DNA of 64,000 bases from the NCBI RefSeq assembly GCF_028356935.1, contig NZ_CP102798.1:3286001-3350000 (forward strand). Reading direction: 5' to 3'. Below are positions 15,062 to 26,054 of the stretch, in pieces (within the stretch, counting starts at the first letter, position 1; every line of letters begins with the position of its first letter). This DNA comes from Lysinibacillus sp. OF-1. GTDB taxonomy: Bacteria; Bacillota; Bacilli; Bacillales_A; Planococcaceae. The position numbers were made by a program, and so were the translations under genes. The notes under the pieces are model-generated. The model worked only from the letters and a program-made list of their open reading frames with translations, was not told the origin of the DNA and did not search any database.

Positions 15062-16354
15062 TTATCTTGCTAATTGTGCAAATACTTTATGGAAGGCATC
15101 CACTGTTTTAGCAATATGTTCTTCCGTATGTGCTGTGGAAATAAATAATCCCTCAAACTGAGAAGGTGGTAGGAAAATCCCTTCCTCTGCCATCAGGCGG
15201 AAGTATTCAGCGAATAATTGTAAATCAGATGATTTAGCAGAAGCAAAATCAATAACATCTTCATTCGTAAAGAAGAAACCAATCATAGAACCAGCACGAT
15301 TAACTGTGTGCGGAATATTGTATTTTGTTGCGGCTTCACGGAAACCTGCTTCCAGCAGATCACCTAATTTTTTAAAGTAATCATACGTACTATGGTCTAA
15401 GCGTGATAACGTTTCGTAGCCGGCTGTCATCGCTAATGGATTCCCAGATAGTGTACCTGCTTGATAAATAGGGCCAGCTGGTGCTACTTGCTCCATAATC
15501 TCTTTTTTCCCAGCAAACGCTCCTACTGGCAGACCACCACCGATTACTTTTCCTAAAGTAGTTATATCAGGCGTGACATCAAAATAGCCTTGTGCACAGC
15601 CATAATCTACACGGAAACCTGTCATAACCTCATCAAAGATTAATATTGCACCGTGCTCCGTTGTAAGGGCACGTAGACCTTCTAAGAAACCTGGCTGTGG
15701 TGGTACAACCCCCATATTCCCTGCAACTGGCTCCACAATGACTGCTGCTAGCTCTGCACCAAATTTCTCGAACACCGTTTTTGCCCCTTCTAAATCGTTG
15801 TAGGCAACTGTTAACGTATTTCGAGCGATATCTGCCGGTACACCAGGGCTGTCAGGTAAGCCTAATGTGGCTACACCAGAGCCAGCCTTAATCAATAAGG
15901 AATCACCATGACCATGATAAGAGCCTTCAAATTTTAAAATCTTATCACGTCCAGTAACACCACGAGCTACACGTAAGGCAGACATAGTAGCCTCTGTTCC
16001 TGAAGAAACAAAGCGAATCATTTCCATACCTGGCAGACGATCTAAAACTAATTGAGCTAAACGATTTTCTGTATAGCTTGGCGCACCAAAGGAAGAGCCT
16101 TTTGCTGCTGTGTCAGCAATTGCTTTCACTACCTCTGGATGAGTATGGCCTAAAATCAGTGGCCCCCAAGATAATACATAATCAATATATTCGTTGCCAT
16201 CAATATCTTTAATAATAGCACCGTGGCCAGATTCCATGAAAATCGGATCCATATTTACTGATTTGAATGCACGTACTGGGCTACTAACGCCACCTGGCAT
16301 TAATTGAACAGCTTCAGCATAAGCTTGCTTTGATTTTTCGTAAGAACGTGTCAT
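15062..16354 (-). CDS. hemL: Glutamate-1-semialdehyde 2,1-aminomutase
   Basis: A 430-residue PLP enzyme that converts glutamate-1-semialdehyde to 5-aminolevulinate, the second step of the C5 heme pathway. It contains [10 protein letters not shown], the [16 protein letters not shown] region, [10 protein letters not shown] and the PLP-lysine motif [15 protein letters not shown]. Length is standard. Its ATG follows the hemB stop directly (TAAATG), with GGAG in the end of hemB, so it is the last gene of the operon. Confidence 0.97.
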   Translation of the reverse strand: MTRSYEKSKQAYAEAVQLMPGGVSSPVRAFKSVNMDPIFMESGHGAIIKDIDGNEYIDYVLSWGPLILGHTHPEVVKAIADTAAKGSSFGAPSYTENRLAQLVLDRLPGMEMIRFVSSGTEATMSALRVARGVTGRDKILKFEGSYHGHGDSLLIKAGSGVATLGLPDSPGVPADIARNTLTVAYNDLEGAKTVFEKFGAELAAVIVEPVAGNMGVVPPQPGFLEGLRALTTEHGAILIFDEVMTGFRVDYGCAQGYFDVTPDITTLGKVIGGGLPVGAFAGKKEIMEQVAPAGPIYQAGTLSGNPLAMTAGYETLSRLDHSTYDYFKKLGDLLEAGFREAATKYNIPHTVNRAGSMIGFFFTNEDVIDFASAKSSDLQLFAEYFRLMAEEGIFLPPSQFEGLFISTAHTEEHIAKTVDAFHKVFAQLAR

Positions 16355-17335
16355 TTATTTCTCCTCCAACCAACGTGCAGCATCTTTTGCATGATACGTA
16401 ATGATTAAATCAGAGCCTGCACGTTTCATACCTAATAATGTTTCAAGCACAACTTTTTTCTCTTCAATCCAACCATTCATAGCAGCCGCTTTAATCATTG
16501 CATATTCACCTGAAACATTATACGCAACAAGCGGTAATGGATAGTTATTTTTCATATCTCGAATAATATCTAAATAGCTAAGGGCAGGTTTTACAATTAA
16601 GAAATCTGCGCCTTCTTCGATATCTGACTCTGCCTCACGGAAAGCCTCTAAACGGTTCGATGGATCCATTTGGTAGGACTTCCGATCACCAAATTGCGGT
16701 GCACCATCTGCAGCGTCACGGAACGGACCATAGTAGCTAGATGCATATTTGACTGCATACGACATGATTGGAATATGCTCGAATCCTGCTTCATCTAGAC
16801 CAGCACGGATTGCTGTAACAAAGCCATCCATCATATTAGATGGAGCAATAATATCTGCACCAGCTTTTGCTTGTGACACAGCTGTACGGGCTAACACATC
16901 TAATGAAGGGTCATTTAAAATCTGATCGCCTTCAATTAAGCCACAATGTCCATGGTCTGTAAATTCACATAAGCATGTATCGGCAATGACTAATAGCTCA
17001 GGATGACGTGCTTTAATAAGTCGTGTCGCTTCTTGAACAATGCCATGATCATGGAACGCACCTGTTCCAACAGCATCTTTTTCAGCTGGTAAACCAAATA
17101 AAATAACCGCAGGAATTCCTAATGCTACAACCTCATCAATTTCAGCTTCTAGTTTATCCAATGAAAATTGAAAAACGCCAGGCATTGAATGTACTTCATT
17201 TTTAATATTTTCGCCTTCAATTACAAAAATAGGATAGATCAGGTCCTCTTTATGTAAGTATGTTTCTTTTACCATTGATCTCATCGTTGCATTAGCACGC
17301 AAACGACGATGTCTTTGAAATTGTAGTTTTGTCAT
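16355..17335 (-). CDS. hemB: Delta-aminolevulinic acid dehydratase (porphobilinogen synthase)
   Basis: A 326-residue enzyme that joins two 5-aminolevulinates into porphobilinogen. It shows the metal-binding cysteine cluster [15 protein letters not shown], the two active-site lysine segments ([16 protein letters not shown] and [12 protein letters not shown]) and the conserved ending [10 protein letters not shown]. It overlaps hemD by 4 bp (ATGA) and abuts hemL, so translation is coupled. The cysteine triad points to the zinc-dependent type. Confidence 0.97.
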   Translation of the reverse strand: MTKLQFQRHRRLRANATMRSMVKETYLHKEDLIYPIFVIEGENIKNEVHSMPGVFQFSLDKLEAEIDEVVALGIPAVILFGLPAEKDAVGTGAFHDHGIVQEATRLIKARHPELLVIADTCLCEFTDHGHCGLIEGDQILNDPSLDVLARTAVSQAKAGADIIAPSNMMDGFVTAIRAGLDEAGFEHIPIMSYAVKYASSYYGPFRDAADGAPQFGDRKSYQMDPSNRLEAFREAESDIEEGADFLIVKPALSYLDIIRDMKNNYPLPLVAYNVSGEYAMIKAAAMNGWIEEKKVVLETLLGMKRAGSDLIITYHAKDAARWLEEK

Positions 17336-18093
17336 GATTTGTCCCCTACTTTCATAATTTCTTCGATAACTGCTTGCATGGTATATACACTTGGCATAAT
17401 CTCCACAGTAGCACCATATTGTTCAAGAGCCGCTTCCGTAATATGACCAATGGCTGCAATACGAGTTGCTCGCCAGCCAACATGTGATGCTACATCCCTT
17501 GCATACACATCAACAGCTGATGGACTAGCAAAAATGACCGTGACATCTTGATGTTGCTCGATGCATTTGAGAATAACTGAGGTTTGATCATGTCGTTCCC
17601 TCGTTTCATAAACAGTCCACTCTTTTACTTCAAAGGGCAGTCCATCCTTCAGCGTACTTTTCGCCTTCTCTCCACGAATAAACAAACATCTCGGAAGATT
17701 ACCTGCTACACTCGGAAATTCTTGGACGAAAATATCAGCACTAAATACAGAAGGCATAAAGCTCACTTGAAATCCTAGCTTTTCTAATGCTGTCGTTGTT
17801 TTTGTTCCAATGGAAGCAATTTTCCCTTGGAAGTGATCGGCATTCAAATGATGCCGCAGCATTTTACGAGCAAAAGCATCGACAGCATTTTGACTCGTAA
17901 AAATAAGCCAATCAAATTGATTCGCACAATTCAATCGTTCAGCATCATGATTGTCTAATCGTTCGCATGTTTCAATTAATGGGGCAATGATGGCATGGCC
18001 ACCTAAAGCTGTTATATTGTCGACAATGGCTGTTGTCTTAGATGTCCCCGTTAAAAGGATCGTTTTACCTTTTAGAGGTAAATTACTTGGCAT
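17332..18093 (-). CDS. hemD: Uroporphyrinogen-III synthase
   Basis: A 253-residue protein with the loose HemD pattern: an N-terminal ILLTG strand, [31 protein letters not shown] and, in the second domain, [10 protein letters not shown] and [16 protein letters not shown]. It cyclises hydroxymethylbilane with inversion of ring D. HemD is poorly conserved, but the SQNAV/SPSAV pair and the place between hemC and hemB make the call firm. The start overlaps hemC by 11 bp. Confidence 0.93.
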   Translation of the reverse strand: MPSNLPLKGKTILLTGTSKTTAIVDNITALGGHAIIAPLIETCERLDNHDAERLNCANQFDWLIFTSQNAVDAFARKMLRHHLNADHFQGKIASIGTKTTTALEKLGFQVSFMPSVFSADIFVQEFPSVAGNLPRCLFIRGEKAKSTLKDGLPFEVKEWTVYETRERHDQTSVILKCIEQHQDVTVIFASPSAVDVYARDVASHVGWRATRIAAIGHITEAALEQYGATVEIMPSVYTMQAVIEEIMKVGDKS

Positions 18094-19015
18094 CTTGCTC
18101 TGCCTTTACACGTTGAATCAGTTCGAAAGCGCCCTGTTCTGTTAAAATAGCAGCCAGCTCTTCCCCAATTTTTTGTGCGTCTGTTCCTACTACTGTTTCC
18201 TTATACAAAACAGAAGCATCTGGAGCTGCGACAAGGCCAGTTAATGTCATTTCGCCCCCATTTGAAGTGGCATACCCAGCGATTGGTACCTGACAGCCAC
18301 CATCCATTGCTGCCAAAAAGGCACGTTCCGCATGTGCCTCTTGCCAAGTGGATGGATCCGTTAATTTTCCTAACTCAGCTAATAGCTCCGCATCATCTCC
18401 ACGACATTCAATACCAAGAGAGCCTTGCGCTACTGCTGGCAGACAATGTTCTACAGGTAAAAACTCTGTGACTACATCATCACTCCAGCCAAGACGTTTC
18501 AAACCAGCGGCTGCTAGAATAATTGCATCATATTCCTCTGTCTCCAACTTAGCTAAACGTGTATCAACATTTCCTCGAATCCATTTAATCTCGATATCTG
18601 GGCGTACTGTTAATAGCTGTGCACTGCGACGTAATGAACTTGTCCCAACTACAGCTCCCGCAGGAAGTTCTGCAAATTTAACATGACCTTTCGAAATAAA
18701 GGCATCACGTGCATCTTCACGTGGAGGAATGCAACCAATCACTAACCCTTCTGGCAACACAGCAGGCATATCTTTCATAGAATGGACAGCAAAATCAATT
18801 TCTTTATCGTAGAGGGCTTGCTCAATTTCTTTCACAAACAATCCTTTTCCCCCTACTTTTGAAAGCTGCACATCTAAAATTTGATCCCCTTTTGTTACGA
18901 TCTCTTTTACTTCAAATTCGAATGGGGCACCAGCCGCTTTTAATTCATTAATGAACCAATTTGTTTGAGTTAGCGCTAGCTTACTTCTCCTAGAACCTAC
19001 AATAATTTTTCTCAA
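18083..19015 (-). CDS. hemC: Porphobilinogen deaminase (hydroxymethylbilane synthase)
   Basis: A 310-residue enzyme that builds the linear tetrapyrrole. It begins [18 protein letters not shown], contains [18 protein letters not shown] and SSLRRSAQL, and carries the dipyrromethane cofactor cysteine in [12 protein letters not shown]. Length is standard. It lies 18 bp after hemX and overlaps hemD. Confidence 0.97.
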   Translation of the reverse strand: MRKIIVGSRRSKLALTQTNWFINELKAAGAPFEFEVKEIVTKGDQILDVQLSKVGGKGLFVKEIEQALYDKEIDFAVHSMKDMPAVLPEGLVIGCIPPREDARDAFISKGHVKFAELPAGAVVGTSSLRRSAQLLTVRPDIEIKWIRGNVDTRLAKLETEEYDAIILAAAGLKRLGWSDDVVTEFLPVEHCLPAVAQGSLGIECRGDDAELLAELGKLTDPSTWQEAHAERAFLAAMDGGCQVPIAGYATSNGGEMTLTGLVAAPDASVLYKETVVGTDAQKIGEELAAILTEQGAFELIQRVKAEQDAK

Positions 19016-19033
19016 CAGTCTCCAACCTTTCTT

Positions 19034-19861
19034 CTAATACCATAAATGGAATCGCGATAAACTACTTCCTAGGAAGAAGTTCACAACAACTAATAGATAG
19101 GCATAAATATGTACCCATGCATAAGTTGTTCCTGTCAGCTTGCTTTTGCGATTCACATATAGGATAAAGCAATACAAAATTAAAATAATGAAGGACCCTA
19201 TGATTTTCGAATCGAAAATCGAAAGACTCTCTAATGTTAATAGTGCCCATTCAAACCCTAATATTAAACTTATAAATAACATCGGAATCCCAATAAAAAA
19301 TGAAATATTCATCCAGCTACTCGTTTGCTGTAGGGATGGTAATCTTGTCCATAAATGTGTCCACTTTTTCTTTTTCAGTAAACGATATAGAACGAGATAC
19401 AAAATGGCAAACACGAATGTTAAAGTGAACGCTGCATATGACAGTATCGCAAATGATATATGAATAAAAAGCATTTCCGAAATTAATGTCTCTCCGACGG
19501 CTCCTGTAGGGCGTTTAGGCATAAATGTAAAGATACTAGCGAATAAAAATCCTAGTATATTAATAATAAACACCGGTAAGTCCACCTTCGCAATACAGTG
19601 AAGGATAATCGATAACGTCACAAGTAACCAGGAATAAAATAAAATTCCCTCGGACAAGGATAGAATCGGAAAACGCTTTGTTTCCACAAATGTTAAAATA
19701 ATAATGGCACTTTGAATCACCCATACAAATGAAACAAGCCAAAAAGCAATGCGTCTTGCTCGTACTTGCTTATAAAAATAATCAGTAAAGTAAAAAACTA
19801 GACTGATCGCATACAAGACGATCATCACTTCATATAGTCTCGTCATGGTCAAATCAGCCAA
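19034..19861 (-). CDS. hemX: HemX-type multi-pass membrane protein (cytochrome c assembly family)
   Basis: A 275-residue integral membrane protein with about eight hydrophobic segments and the conserved SEGILFYSWLL and FIHISFAILSYAAFTLTF stretches of the CcsA/HemX family. In B. subtilis HemX is encoded between hemA and hemC and lowers HemA abundance. The start is a TTG (19861) with AAGGGATG upstream. A strong terminator-like hairpin lies between it and hemA, which is unusual for this operon. Confidence 0.9.
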   Translation of the reverse strand: MADLTMTRLYEVMIVLYAISLVFYFTDYFYKQVRARRIAFWLVSFVWVIQSAIIILTFVETKRFPILSLSEGILFYSWLLVTLSIILHCIAKVDLPVFIINILGFLFASIFTFMPKRPTGAVGETLISEMLFIHISFAILSYAAFTLTFVFAILYLVLYRLLKKKKWTHLWTRLPSLQQTSSWMNISFFIGIPMLFISLILGFEWALLTLESLSIFDSKIIGSFIILILYCFILYVNRKSKLTGTTYAWVHIYAYLLVVVNFFLGSSLSRFHLWY

Positions 19862-19913
19862 TAGACATCCCTTCTTTGTAGTAAAATGGTCAAGCTAGTA
19901 TCTCTCAGAAAAC

Positions 19914-19960
19914 AAAAAAACGTTTTCGTATCCTTAGTTTACCATACAGATACGAAAACG
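19914..19960 (-). terminator. Strong terminator-like hairpin between hemA and hemX
   Basis: A 12-bp perfect stem (CGTTTTCGTATC/GATACGAAAACG) with a 16-nt loop, followed on the minus strand by seven T. It lies 83 bp after the hemA stop and 53 bp before the hemX start. It would stop or attenuate the operon transcript. No clear promoter for hemX lies after it. Confidence 0.85.
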
Positions 19961-20042
19961 CCTCTTGTAATATCAGTAGAGAATCCAATTGCGCGAAGTA
20001 CTTACGTACAACCATTTTGGCTACGCGTACACATTGGATATT

Positions 20043-21407
20043 TTAGAAAGAGTACTTTGGCTCAGCAGAAGTTTGAGATGCCTTTGAGCGTTCTTTACGC
20101 TCAAGATCTTGCTTTGTCATCTCCTGAACTTCAACTTCAACAGCCTCTTCTATACCAAAAATTTGTTGGAATAAACGTAACTGTTCATTTGCTTTTGGTT
20201 CATTTGCCAATTCTTTAGCTTGTAAAATTGGCTCTTTTAACAATTGATTGATAATAGATTTTGTATGTTTGCTTAAAATTTTACGTTCACGATCCGTTAA
20301 ATTTGGCATTTTATTTTCGATACTAATCATCGTCTCTTCTTGAATACGATTAGCTTTTTTACGTAACGCTGAGATGACTGGTACTACACCAAGCGTTGCT
20401 ACCCAATCTTTAAATTGGTCAACTTCTTTGCCAATCATATCTGTAATATCAGCAGCAGCACGTTCACGCTCTGCTAAATTCGCTTCAACAATACCTTGTA
20501 AATCATCAATATCATATAAGAAAACATTTGGTAAGTCGCCTACTCGTGGATCAATGTCACGAGGAACAGCAATATCAACCATAAACAAAGGTTTTCCTTT
20601 ACGTAAACGTTCCACAAATTGCATCAGCTCATAATCAATAACAAAATCTGTTGCACCTGTTGAAGTGATTAAAATATCCGCCTCTAAGAGAGAACATTGC
20701 AATTCCTTCATTGACTTGGCTTCTCCGTGGAATTTAGCTGCTAAAGTTTCTGCTTTTTCAAATGTACGGTTGATGACAGTAACTTTTCCTACACCACTAC
20801 CGTAAAGATTCTCAATAGCAAGTTCCCCCATTTTTCCTGCACCTAAAATAGCTACATGCTTACGTTGTAAAGAGCCAAAAATTTTCTTAGCTAATTCAAC
20901 GGCTGCATAGGAAACAGATACTGCATTCTCACCAATCGCTGTTTCATTATGTGCACGTTTTGCAAATGTTACCGCTTGTTTAAATAGCTGATTATAAACC
21001 GTACCTGTTGTACCAATCTCTTGTCCACTTAAAAAGCTTTTTTTTACCTGCCCTAAAATTTGCGTTTCACCAAGAACCATTGAATCAATTCCAGCTGTCA
21101 CTTTAAATAAATGTTCGATTGCCTCATCTTCTTCACGAATCGTTAAATACGAAGAAAATGTCTCCACAGGCAAATCAAACCATTTGGCTAAAAATTGTTT
21201 CACAAAATGACGTCCAGTATGCAATTGATCCACAACAGCATATATTTCTGTACGGTTACAAGTCGAAACAATAACGTTTTCTAAAATACTTTTTTGCTTT
21301 TGCAGCGCTTCCATTGCTTGTGGTAGTTCACTCTCAATGAATGATAACTTCTCACGTATTTCAACAGGCGCTGATTTATAATTCAAGCCTACTACGATGG
21401 TATGCAT
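20043..21407 (-). CDS. hemA: Glutamyl-tRNA reductase
   Basis: A 454-residue enzyme that reduces glutamyl-tRNA to glutamate-1-semialdehyde, the first and controlled step of heme synthesis. I start at the ATG at 21407 ([20 protein letters not shown]) because GAGGTG lies 6 nt upstream; this puts the catalytic cysteine at position 50 (VSTCNRTE), as in the family. [10 protein letters not shown] and the NADPH-binding [10 protein letters not shown] are present. The C-terminal tail is charged. A PerR-like box and an extended -10 promoter lie upstream. Confidence 0.97.
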   Translation of the reverse strand: MHTIVVGLNYKSAPVEIREKLSFIESELPQAMEALQKQKSILENVIVSTCNRTEIYAVVDQLHTGRHFVKQFLAKWFDLPVETFSSYLTIREEDEAIEHLFKVTAGIDSMVLGETQILGQVKKSFLSGQEIGTTGTVYNQLFKQAVTFAKRAHNETAIGENAVSVSYAAVELAKKIFGSLQRKHVAILGAGKMGELAIENLYGSGVGKVTVINRTFEKAETLAAKFHGEAKSMKELQCSLLEADILITSTGATDFVIDYELMQFVERLRKGKPLFMVDIAVPRDIDPRVGDLPNVFLYDIDDLQGIVEANLAERERAAADITDMIGKEVDQFKDWVATLGVVPVISALRKKANRIQEETMISIENKMPNLTDRERKILSKHTKSIINQLLKEPILQAKELANEPKANEQLRLFQQIFGIEEAVEVEVQEMTKQDLERKERSKASQTSAEPKYSF

Positions 21408-21442
21408 GAATAACACCTCACACGTTCTAATTCACAAATCTC

Positions 21443-21451
21443 ATTATAGCA
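21443..21451 (-). promoter_or_regulatory. hemA promoter, extended -10
   Basis: The minus strand reads TGCTATAAT, a perfect -10 with TGn extension, 36 bp before the hemA ATG. No consensus -35 is visible. Confidence 0.6.
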
Positions 21452-21517
21452 CAGTTCGACAATAGTTCATCACTAATTTGTGAACATGTCATGAAGAACT
21501 GCAATTCGTCATCTACA

Positions 21518-21532
21518 TTAGAATTATTATAA
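21518..21532. promoter_or_regulatory. PerR-like box upstream of hemA
   Basis: TTAGAATTATTATAA matches the PerR/Per box consensus TTATAATnATTATAA at 13 of 14 defined positions. B. subtilis hemA is known to be repressed by PerR, so the match is in the expected place. It lies ~70 bp above the extended -10, and its TATAAT half could itself be a -10 element. Confidence 0.65.
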
Positions 21533-21567
21533 ACTAAGTGTAACAAATTATACGTCTTGTTTCAAAT

Positions 21568-21600
21568 TAAAAAACTGCCCCCACTGTTTGGGGGCAGTTT
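21568..21600 (-). terminator. Terminator of the VWA/SLH gene
   Basis: A perfect 12-bp stem (AAACTGCCCCCA/TGGGGGCAGTTT) with a 5-nt loop, followed by T on the minus strand. Confidence 0.95.
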
Positions 21601-21605
21601 GCTTA

Positions 21606-24527
21606 TTAATTTGTAATTGTAACTGTTTGTAACGCGATTATATTGCCATCTTTATCATATGCCACAAACTGGATTTCATTATTGACTTTAAAGTCCTGCA
21701 TCGTTTGTACAGTTTTCGTTAACATATAAACATGATCACTACGCTTTTGTAATTCAAATTGGACATCTCCACTAATCGAATTGTAGCGTACATTCATCTT
21801 ATCAACGTTTTGACAATTACCATCAACTCGAGCGCTCATTGTAAGATAGCCTTTTCGTAGCGAAACGCTTGTTTCTTCAAATAAATCTTCCGGGTTGATA
21901 CAGCTTGAAGCAGGTGTTTTACATAAAATAGTATCAATTAACTTCTGGAACACTTGATGCAATTTTAGATTATCAATCGCATGGAAATATGCTCCGCCAG
22001 TTTCTGTAGACAATTGCATTAATGTGGCATCATTTACTTGTGATTTTTTGCCCATACTTACAGTGTACACTTTAACGCCTTGCTTTTTCGCCTCATTAAT
22101 AACCTTCGTCATTTTGGTTTTACTTGTTTTACCGTCAGATACTACGACAATCGCTTTGGCTGTTTTTGTATCATTTGAGAATTTTGTTAGTGCGATATCA
22201 ATACCAGCAAAAATATCTGTCGCACCCTTCTCTTTGGATGCTTTGTAAAGATCTTTCTTCAGCACAGCATCTGTCGTCCCTTCACCAAGAACCGTTGCTT
22301 TTGTATTCGTTTCGATGACGATATTATTTTTTGCTTTCAATTGATTGATCAGCTCAATCATTTTTTTACCACGATAATTCGTTGGATCAACTGCCTTCAT
22401 AGAAGAAGAATAGTCGACTACATAGGCAATCTCTGTTGCTAACGAACATGAATTTTTACTAAAGTATGGATTAGTAAAAATATCTTTCGTTACTGTTTTA
22501 TCTTTTAAACCCCTTAAAATTGTTGCATAGCGAGGATCTATTGGATTAACGAGTGTTGCCTCCACTTTTGATTTTCCATAAATAACTGAGTCAAAGTAGG
22601 CTACGGCCGTGCCTGGGCTACCTGTATTATTTAATGGATCTGAAGTATTCGTAATGAATGAAGCTGTTTTTTCCACGCCATCATACTTAATTTTAACGGT
22701 TCCTTGATAATCCGTCACAGGCTCTCCACCAGGGCGAACTAAAGTCACCATAACTTTTGTATATCGATCTTTCCCAGATGGTCTTGAGGCTGCATCGGCA
22801 CTTTCTTTCAATGCATCTACACGTTTTTTGTAGGCCTCTACTTGCCCAAGTAATTTCCCGCCTTGATATTTTAATAACACCGTACGGTCATAGTTACTTA
22901 AGTTAGTGAAGATAGCATAAATTTTCATCACACTATCATAGTGCTCTAATGTTAGATTTTTTTCATCTGGCATTTCTTTCATAAGTTGAATAATGGCGCC
23001 GACCGGATTAATATTTTCAACCTGTGATGCAATATCATCATCAATCCCTTGAACGCGATAAATTGGACGACCGTCTTCCGAAATCATATACATGATTTCA
23101 GTTTTAGCAGGTGTAGTCACAGAGTCAAGCAAACGACCTTTTATTAGTTCTTCAAATAAGAAAACGGAAATATCATAGTTTTCAAATTGTAATATTGCAT
23201 GTTCATACCCTAATGCTGGATATCTAGGGTCAGATCCACCATAACGCAAATAGACATTTTGTACATTCCCCAAAGCATCTGTTACATTTGTTTGCTGCCC
23301 AATACTAAATAGCTTTTTATCCCCATCATACGCAAAAGGAATTGGATCATACACATCAATTAAGTTTTGTGTGAAGAACTCTGGCAATTTTTCATAAGGG
23401 ATATATGGAGGTGTCACATTGCCATTATCATCATCTGAATTTGCAGGATCATATACTTGATAATCAATACGTAATTCTGGCTGTGGTGCGTAACGAACTT
23501 CTGCATTTAGCTTCTCCCCAACAAGACATTTCATAGCTGGATCTGTATTATTCACTAGCTCAAAAGAGATAGTATCACGTACTGATTTAGTTAACGATGG
23601 TGCGATAACGATAGCTGATACAGTCGAGCCGTCAGATTGGACAGTTTTAACTGCTTCTCCAGATGTATCAACGATTGTGCCGTAAGATGACGTAACTTTG
23701 AACGTATACGATTTATCATCCGCAATCGGGTCACCATTACAAGCCTTTAGCGATACGGTCACAAGTGTAGAATCTACATCGTTCGCAATTAAATCTGGCT
23801 TTTCCACCACAATGCTTTGCAATGCATTATTAACATTGCTAGGACCAGTAAAATCATTGGAATTATCCTTTGGTACTTCAAAATCAGAACTGTTGGAGCC
23901 CATGAAACCAGGCGGTAAAGTGATACTGTCATTATCACGACCTGCTGCACTACGTTTTAATCCTTGTACAGCAAAATTGCCATTTTGAACAGCTCTATAT
24001 AAAAAGGTTGCAACATCACCACGTGTTAGTTTAGTAGAAGGATTAAAACTAGCAAATGTTTTTTTGCCTGAACTACTTGTAGATAGTTCATTTGAATATA
24101 AATATTGTACAGCCTGTGGTTCATCTAAATCTAAGCCTTTAAAGGCAGCATAAATTCGAGCAAATTGGCCACGTGTAACGGCTTTTGTTCGATTAGCATT
24201 CACATTTGTACCATTAAACGGTAAATAAAAATCACTATAGAAATTATAAGCAACACTATCAATATATGATAATGCATAGTTACGATCCAGCTTAGCAAAC
24301 ATCAAGATAAGCTCTCGTTCCGTTACTTGTTCATATGGTAAAAAGTTATTGGCATTGTTCAAAGACATTAGGTCATTGTCAACTGCCCAAGAAATAGCCT
24401 TATAATTATTGCTATTTGTAGGAACATCTTTAATTGTTGGAGCTGCTTGCGTGACGACAGGCGTTGCTGTCATCAGTATTAGCATGAAGCAAAGCGTAGT
24501 GAGCAGTGCTTTTTTTACATAGGTCAT
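21606..24527 (-). CDS. Exported protein with SLH-like region and von Willebrand A domain
   Basis: A 973-residue secreted protein. Residues 1-29 are a signal peptide ending in TQAA. Residues ~30-190 carry S-layer-homology-like repeats (KLTRGDVATFLYRAV and relatives), which usually anchor to secondary cell-wall polymer. Residues ~235-335 resemble an invasin/Ig-like domain (PDLIANDVDSTLVTVSLKAC). Residues ~700-865 are a VWA domain whose MIDAS starts at D704-Y-S-S-S, with VVVSDGKTSKTK and TGGAYFHA following. A second Ig-like region closes the protein. The MIDAS suggests metal-dependent adhesion. AAAGGAC lies upstream of the ATG, and it is probably co-transcribed with the SLH gene 18 bp upstream. 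Confidence 0.85.
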   Translation of the reverse strand: MTYVKKALLTTLCFMLILMTATPVVTQAAPTIKDVPTNSNNYKAISWAVDNDLMSLNNANNFLPYEQVTERELILMFAKLDRNYALSYIDSVAYNFYSDFYLPFNGTNVNANRTKAVTRGQFARIYAAFKGLDLDEPQAVQYLYSNELSTSSSGKKTFASFNPSTKLTRGDVATFLYRAVQNGNFAVQGLKRSAAGRDNDSITLPPGFMGSNSSDFEVPKDNSNDFTGPSNVNNALQSIVVEKPDLIANDVDSTLVTVSLKACNGDPIADDKSYTFKVTSSYGTIVDTSGEAVKTVQSDGSTVSAIVIAPSLTKSVRDTISFELVNNTDPAMKCLVGEKLNAEVRYAPQPELRIDYQVYDPANSDDDNGNVTPPYIPYEKLPEFFTQNLIDVYDPIPFAYDGDKKLFSIGQQTNVTDALGNVQNVYLRYGGSDPRYPALGYEHAILQFENYDISVFLFEELIKGRLLDSVTTPAKTEIMYMISEDGRPIYRVQGIDDDIASQVENINPVGAIIQLMKEMPDEKNLTLEHYDSVMKIYAIFTNLSNYDRTVLLKYQGGKLLGQVEAYKKRVDALKESADAASRPSGKDRYTKVMVTLVRPGGEPVTDYQGTVKIKYDGVEKTASFITNTSDPLNNTGSPGTAVAYFDSVIYGKSKVEATLVNPIDPRYATILRGLKDKTVTKDIFTNPYFSKNSCSLATEIAYVVDYSSSMKAVDPTNYRGKKMIELINQLKAKNNIVIETNTKATVLGEGTTDAVLKKDLYKASKEKGATDIFAGIDIALTKFSNDTKTAKAIVVVSDGKTSKTKMTKVINEAKKQGVKVYTVSMGKKSQVNDATLMQLSTETGGAYFHAIDNLKLHQVFQKLIDTILCKTPASSCINPEDLFEETSVSLRKGYLTMSARVDGNCQNVDKMNVRYNSISGDVQFELQKRSDHVYMLTKTVQTMQDFKVNNEIQFVAYDKDGNIIALQTVTITN

Positions 24528-24545
24528 TTTTGTTCAGTCCTTTCC

Positions 24546-25994
24546 TTAGTTAAAGAACAATATGTCATCACGATAGTTTTGCTTTAAGTCATCTTCTAAA
24601 TATTTCAAGAAACGCTCTAGAACAACTGATGCCTCTGCACGAGTTAATGGTTTATTTGGATTAAAACGACCGGCCGAGTCGCCAATCATAAGACCAATTT
24701 CATTTGCAATATAGATGCCATCTCTTGCATAGTTTGGAATCTGGTTTTCATCTTTAAATTTCGTTATATAGCCAGGATTTGGTGCTCTATTTTCAAGGCC
24801 TAAGGCACGAACAAAAATAGTGGCAGCCTGTGCTCTTGTTATGGCACTATCTGGCTTAAAGTAATCAGCAGATACACCTTTAATTATCCCTTTGTTTAAG
24901 GCTGACTCTATATAACCATAATCTTTAACAGAACGCTTTAAATCTCTAAACACGCTTGTAGTTGCAGTCTTTTTCGATTTCTTTTCTTCAAACACACGTA
25001 AATCTACTGCTTTACCAATTGCTGTTGTAAAGTCTATGCGTTTCATCGGTGTGTTTGGAGAGAAGAAATTACTTGAATCTGAATAAATTCCTAGAGAATA
25101 TAGCTTTTCAATGGCTTCTTTTGCGTAGTGATTAGTTAAATCACGGAATTTAGGAATAATAAGGCGCTCGATCGTTGGCATGTATTCTGTATCTAAATCA
25201 AGCGTACCTTTTTGTCCAGAAGATAAATCATAAGTGTATTCAGAAATAACATCCTTTTCACTTAAAACTGCATAGCCACCCTCAAAACTTCCTAAACTAC
25301 CAAGGTTTTCTTCATAATTTAAAACACGTGATTTACTTGTAGACAAACGATTTTTCACATGGCTTGTCTTGCCATTACTATAGGAATAAACTGACTCTGT
25401 AATTTGTGTTTCTGTTGCTCCCCAAAAATTTTCATAGCCAGCATGTCGACTATCTGTTTCAATCGTTACTGTGTTTTGAACTGCGTTTTTTCCTTTTCCT
25501 GTTTCAAATGCATACGTTTTTCGCGAGATTACATTTCCTGAGTAATAATCAGAGGCTGCACGATTATCCGTAACCGTTCCTTGAGAAAATTGATAATCGA
25601 CTAATGTATAAGTAATAGATCCAATCGTAATTTTCTCCGTATACTTTTTAACCTCACCATTGGATGTTTTTTGGCCGAGTACCGCATAATCTACTACATC
25701 AGATTCGTAGGCAATATTTCTTGTCAATGTAGCCCCATTGCTTGCCGTTAGCTTCATGCTATACGTTTCTGTTAACTTACCTTTGGATTCCTTTTGTGCA
25801 ATTTTAAGATCTTTACTTGTTCCCTTAAAAATAACTGGTGTCCCTGACAGGAACACGGCTTCCTCATATGTATACTCGTTTTTTACAGCACCTGTTGTTT
25901 CTAATGAAGCAGCCGATGCATTGAACGGGATAGTAGTTCCAATTACAAAAATAACAAGAACTACCAACGTTATTTTGGATAAATATTTTTGCAT
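24546..25994 (-). CDS. Exported protein with three C-terminal SLH repeats
   Basis: A 482-residue secreted protein. The start is the ATG at 25994 (MQKYLSKITLVVLVIF) with AGAGGAAAAG upstream; the longer ORF reading lacks a site. A signal peptide ends in NASA. Residues ~30-290 are beta-rich with no recognised domain. Three SLH repeats follow (FRDLTNHYAKEAIEKLYSLG, FRDL with TRAQAATIFVRALG, and FKDE with TRAEASVVLERFL), which should hold it to cell-wall polymer. The 18-bp gap to the VWA gene suggests one transcript. Confidence 0.85.
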   Translation of the reverse strand: MQKYLSKITLVVLVIFVIGTTIPFNASAASLETTGAVKNEYTYEEAVFLSGTPVIFKGTSKDLKIAQKESKGKLTETYSMKLTASNGATLTRNIAYESDVVDYAVLGQKTSNGEVKKYTEKITIGSITYTLVDYQFSQGTVTDNRAASDYYSGNVISRKTYAFETGKGKNAVQNTVTIETDSRHAGYENFWGATETQITESVYSYSNGKTSHVKNRLSTSKSRVLNYEENLGSLGSFEGGYAVLSEKDVISEYTYDLSSGQKGTLDLDTEYMPTIERLIIPKFRDLTNHYAKEAIEKLYSLGIYSDSSNFFSPNTPMKRIDFTTAIGKAVDLRVFEEKKSKKTATTSVFRDLKRSVKDYGYIESALNKGIIKGVSADYFKPDSAITRAQAATIFVRALGLENRAPNPGYITKFKDENQIPNYARDGIYIANEIGLMIGDSAGRFNPNKPLTRAEASVVLERFLKYLEDDLKQNYRDDILFFN

Positions 25995-26054
25995 TTGCTT
26001 TTCCTCTCTTTCACTGTGCATGAAGTGCATAATGAAGCTTGGTCTCATGACTAA

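Noticed and set aside
18175-18686. Two overlapping plus-strand ORFs inside hemC
   Set aside because: Shadows of the hemC coding sequence; amino acid composition (His/Pro rich) is typical of antisense frames.
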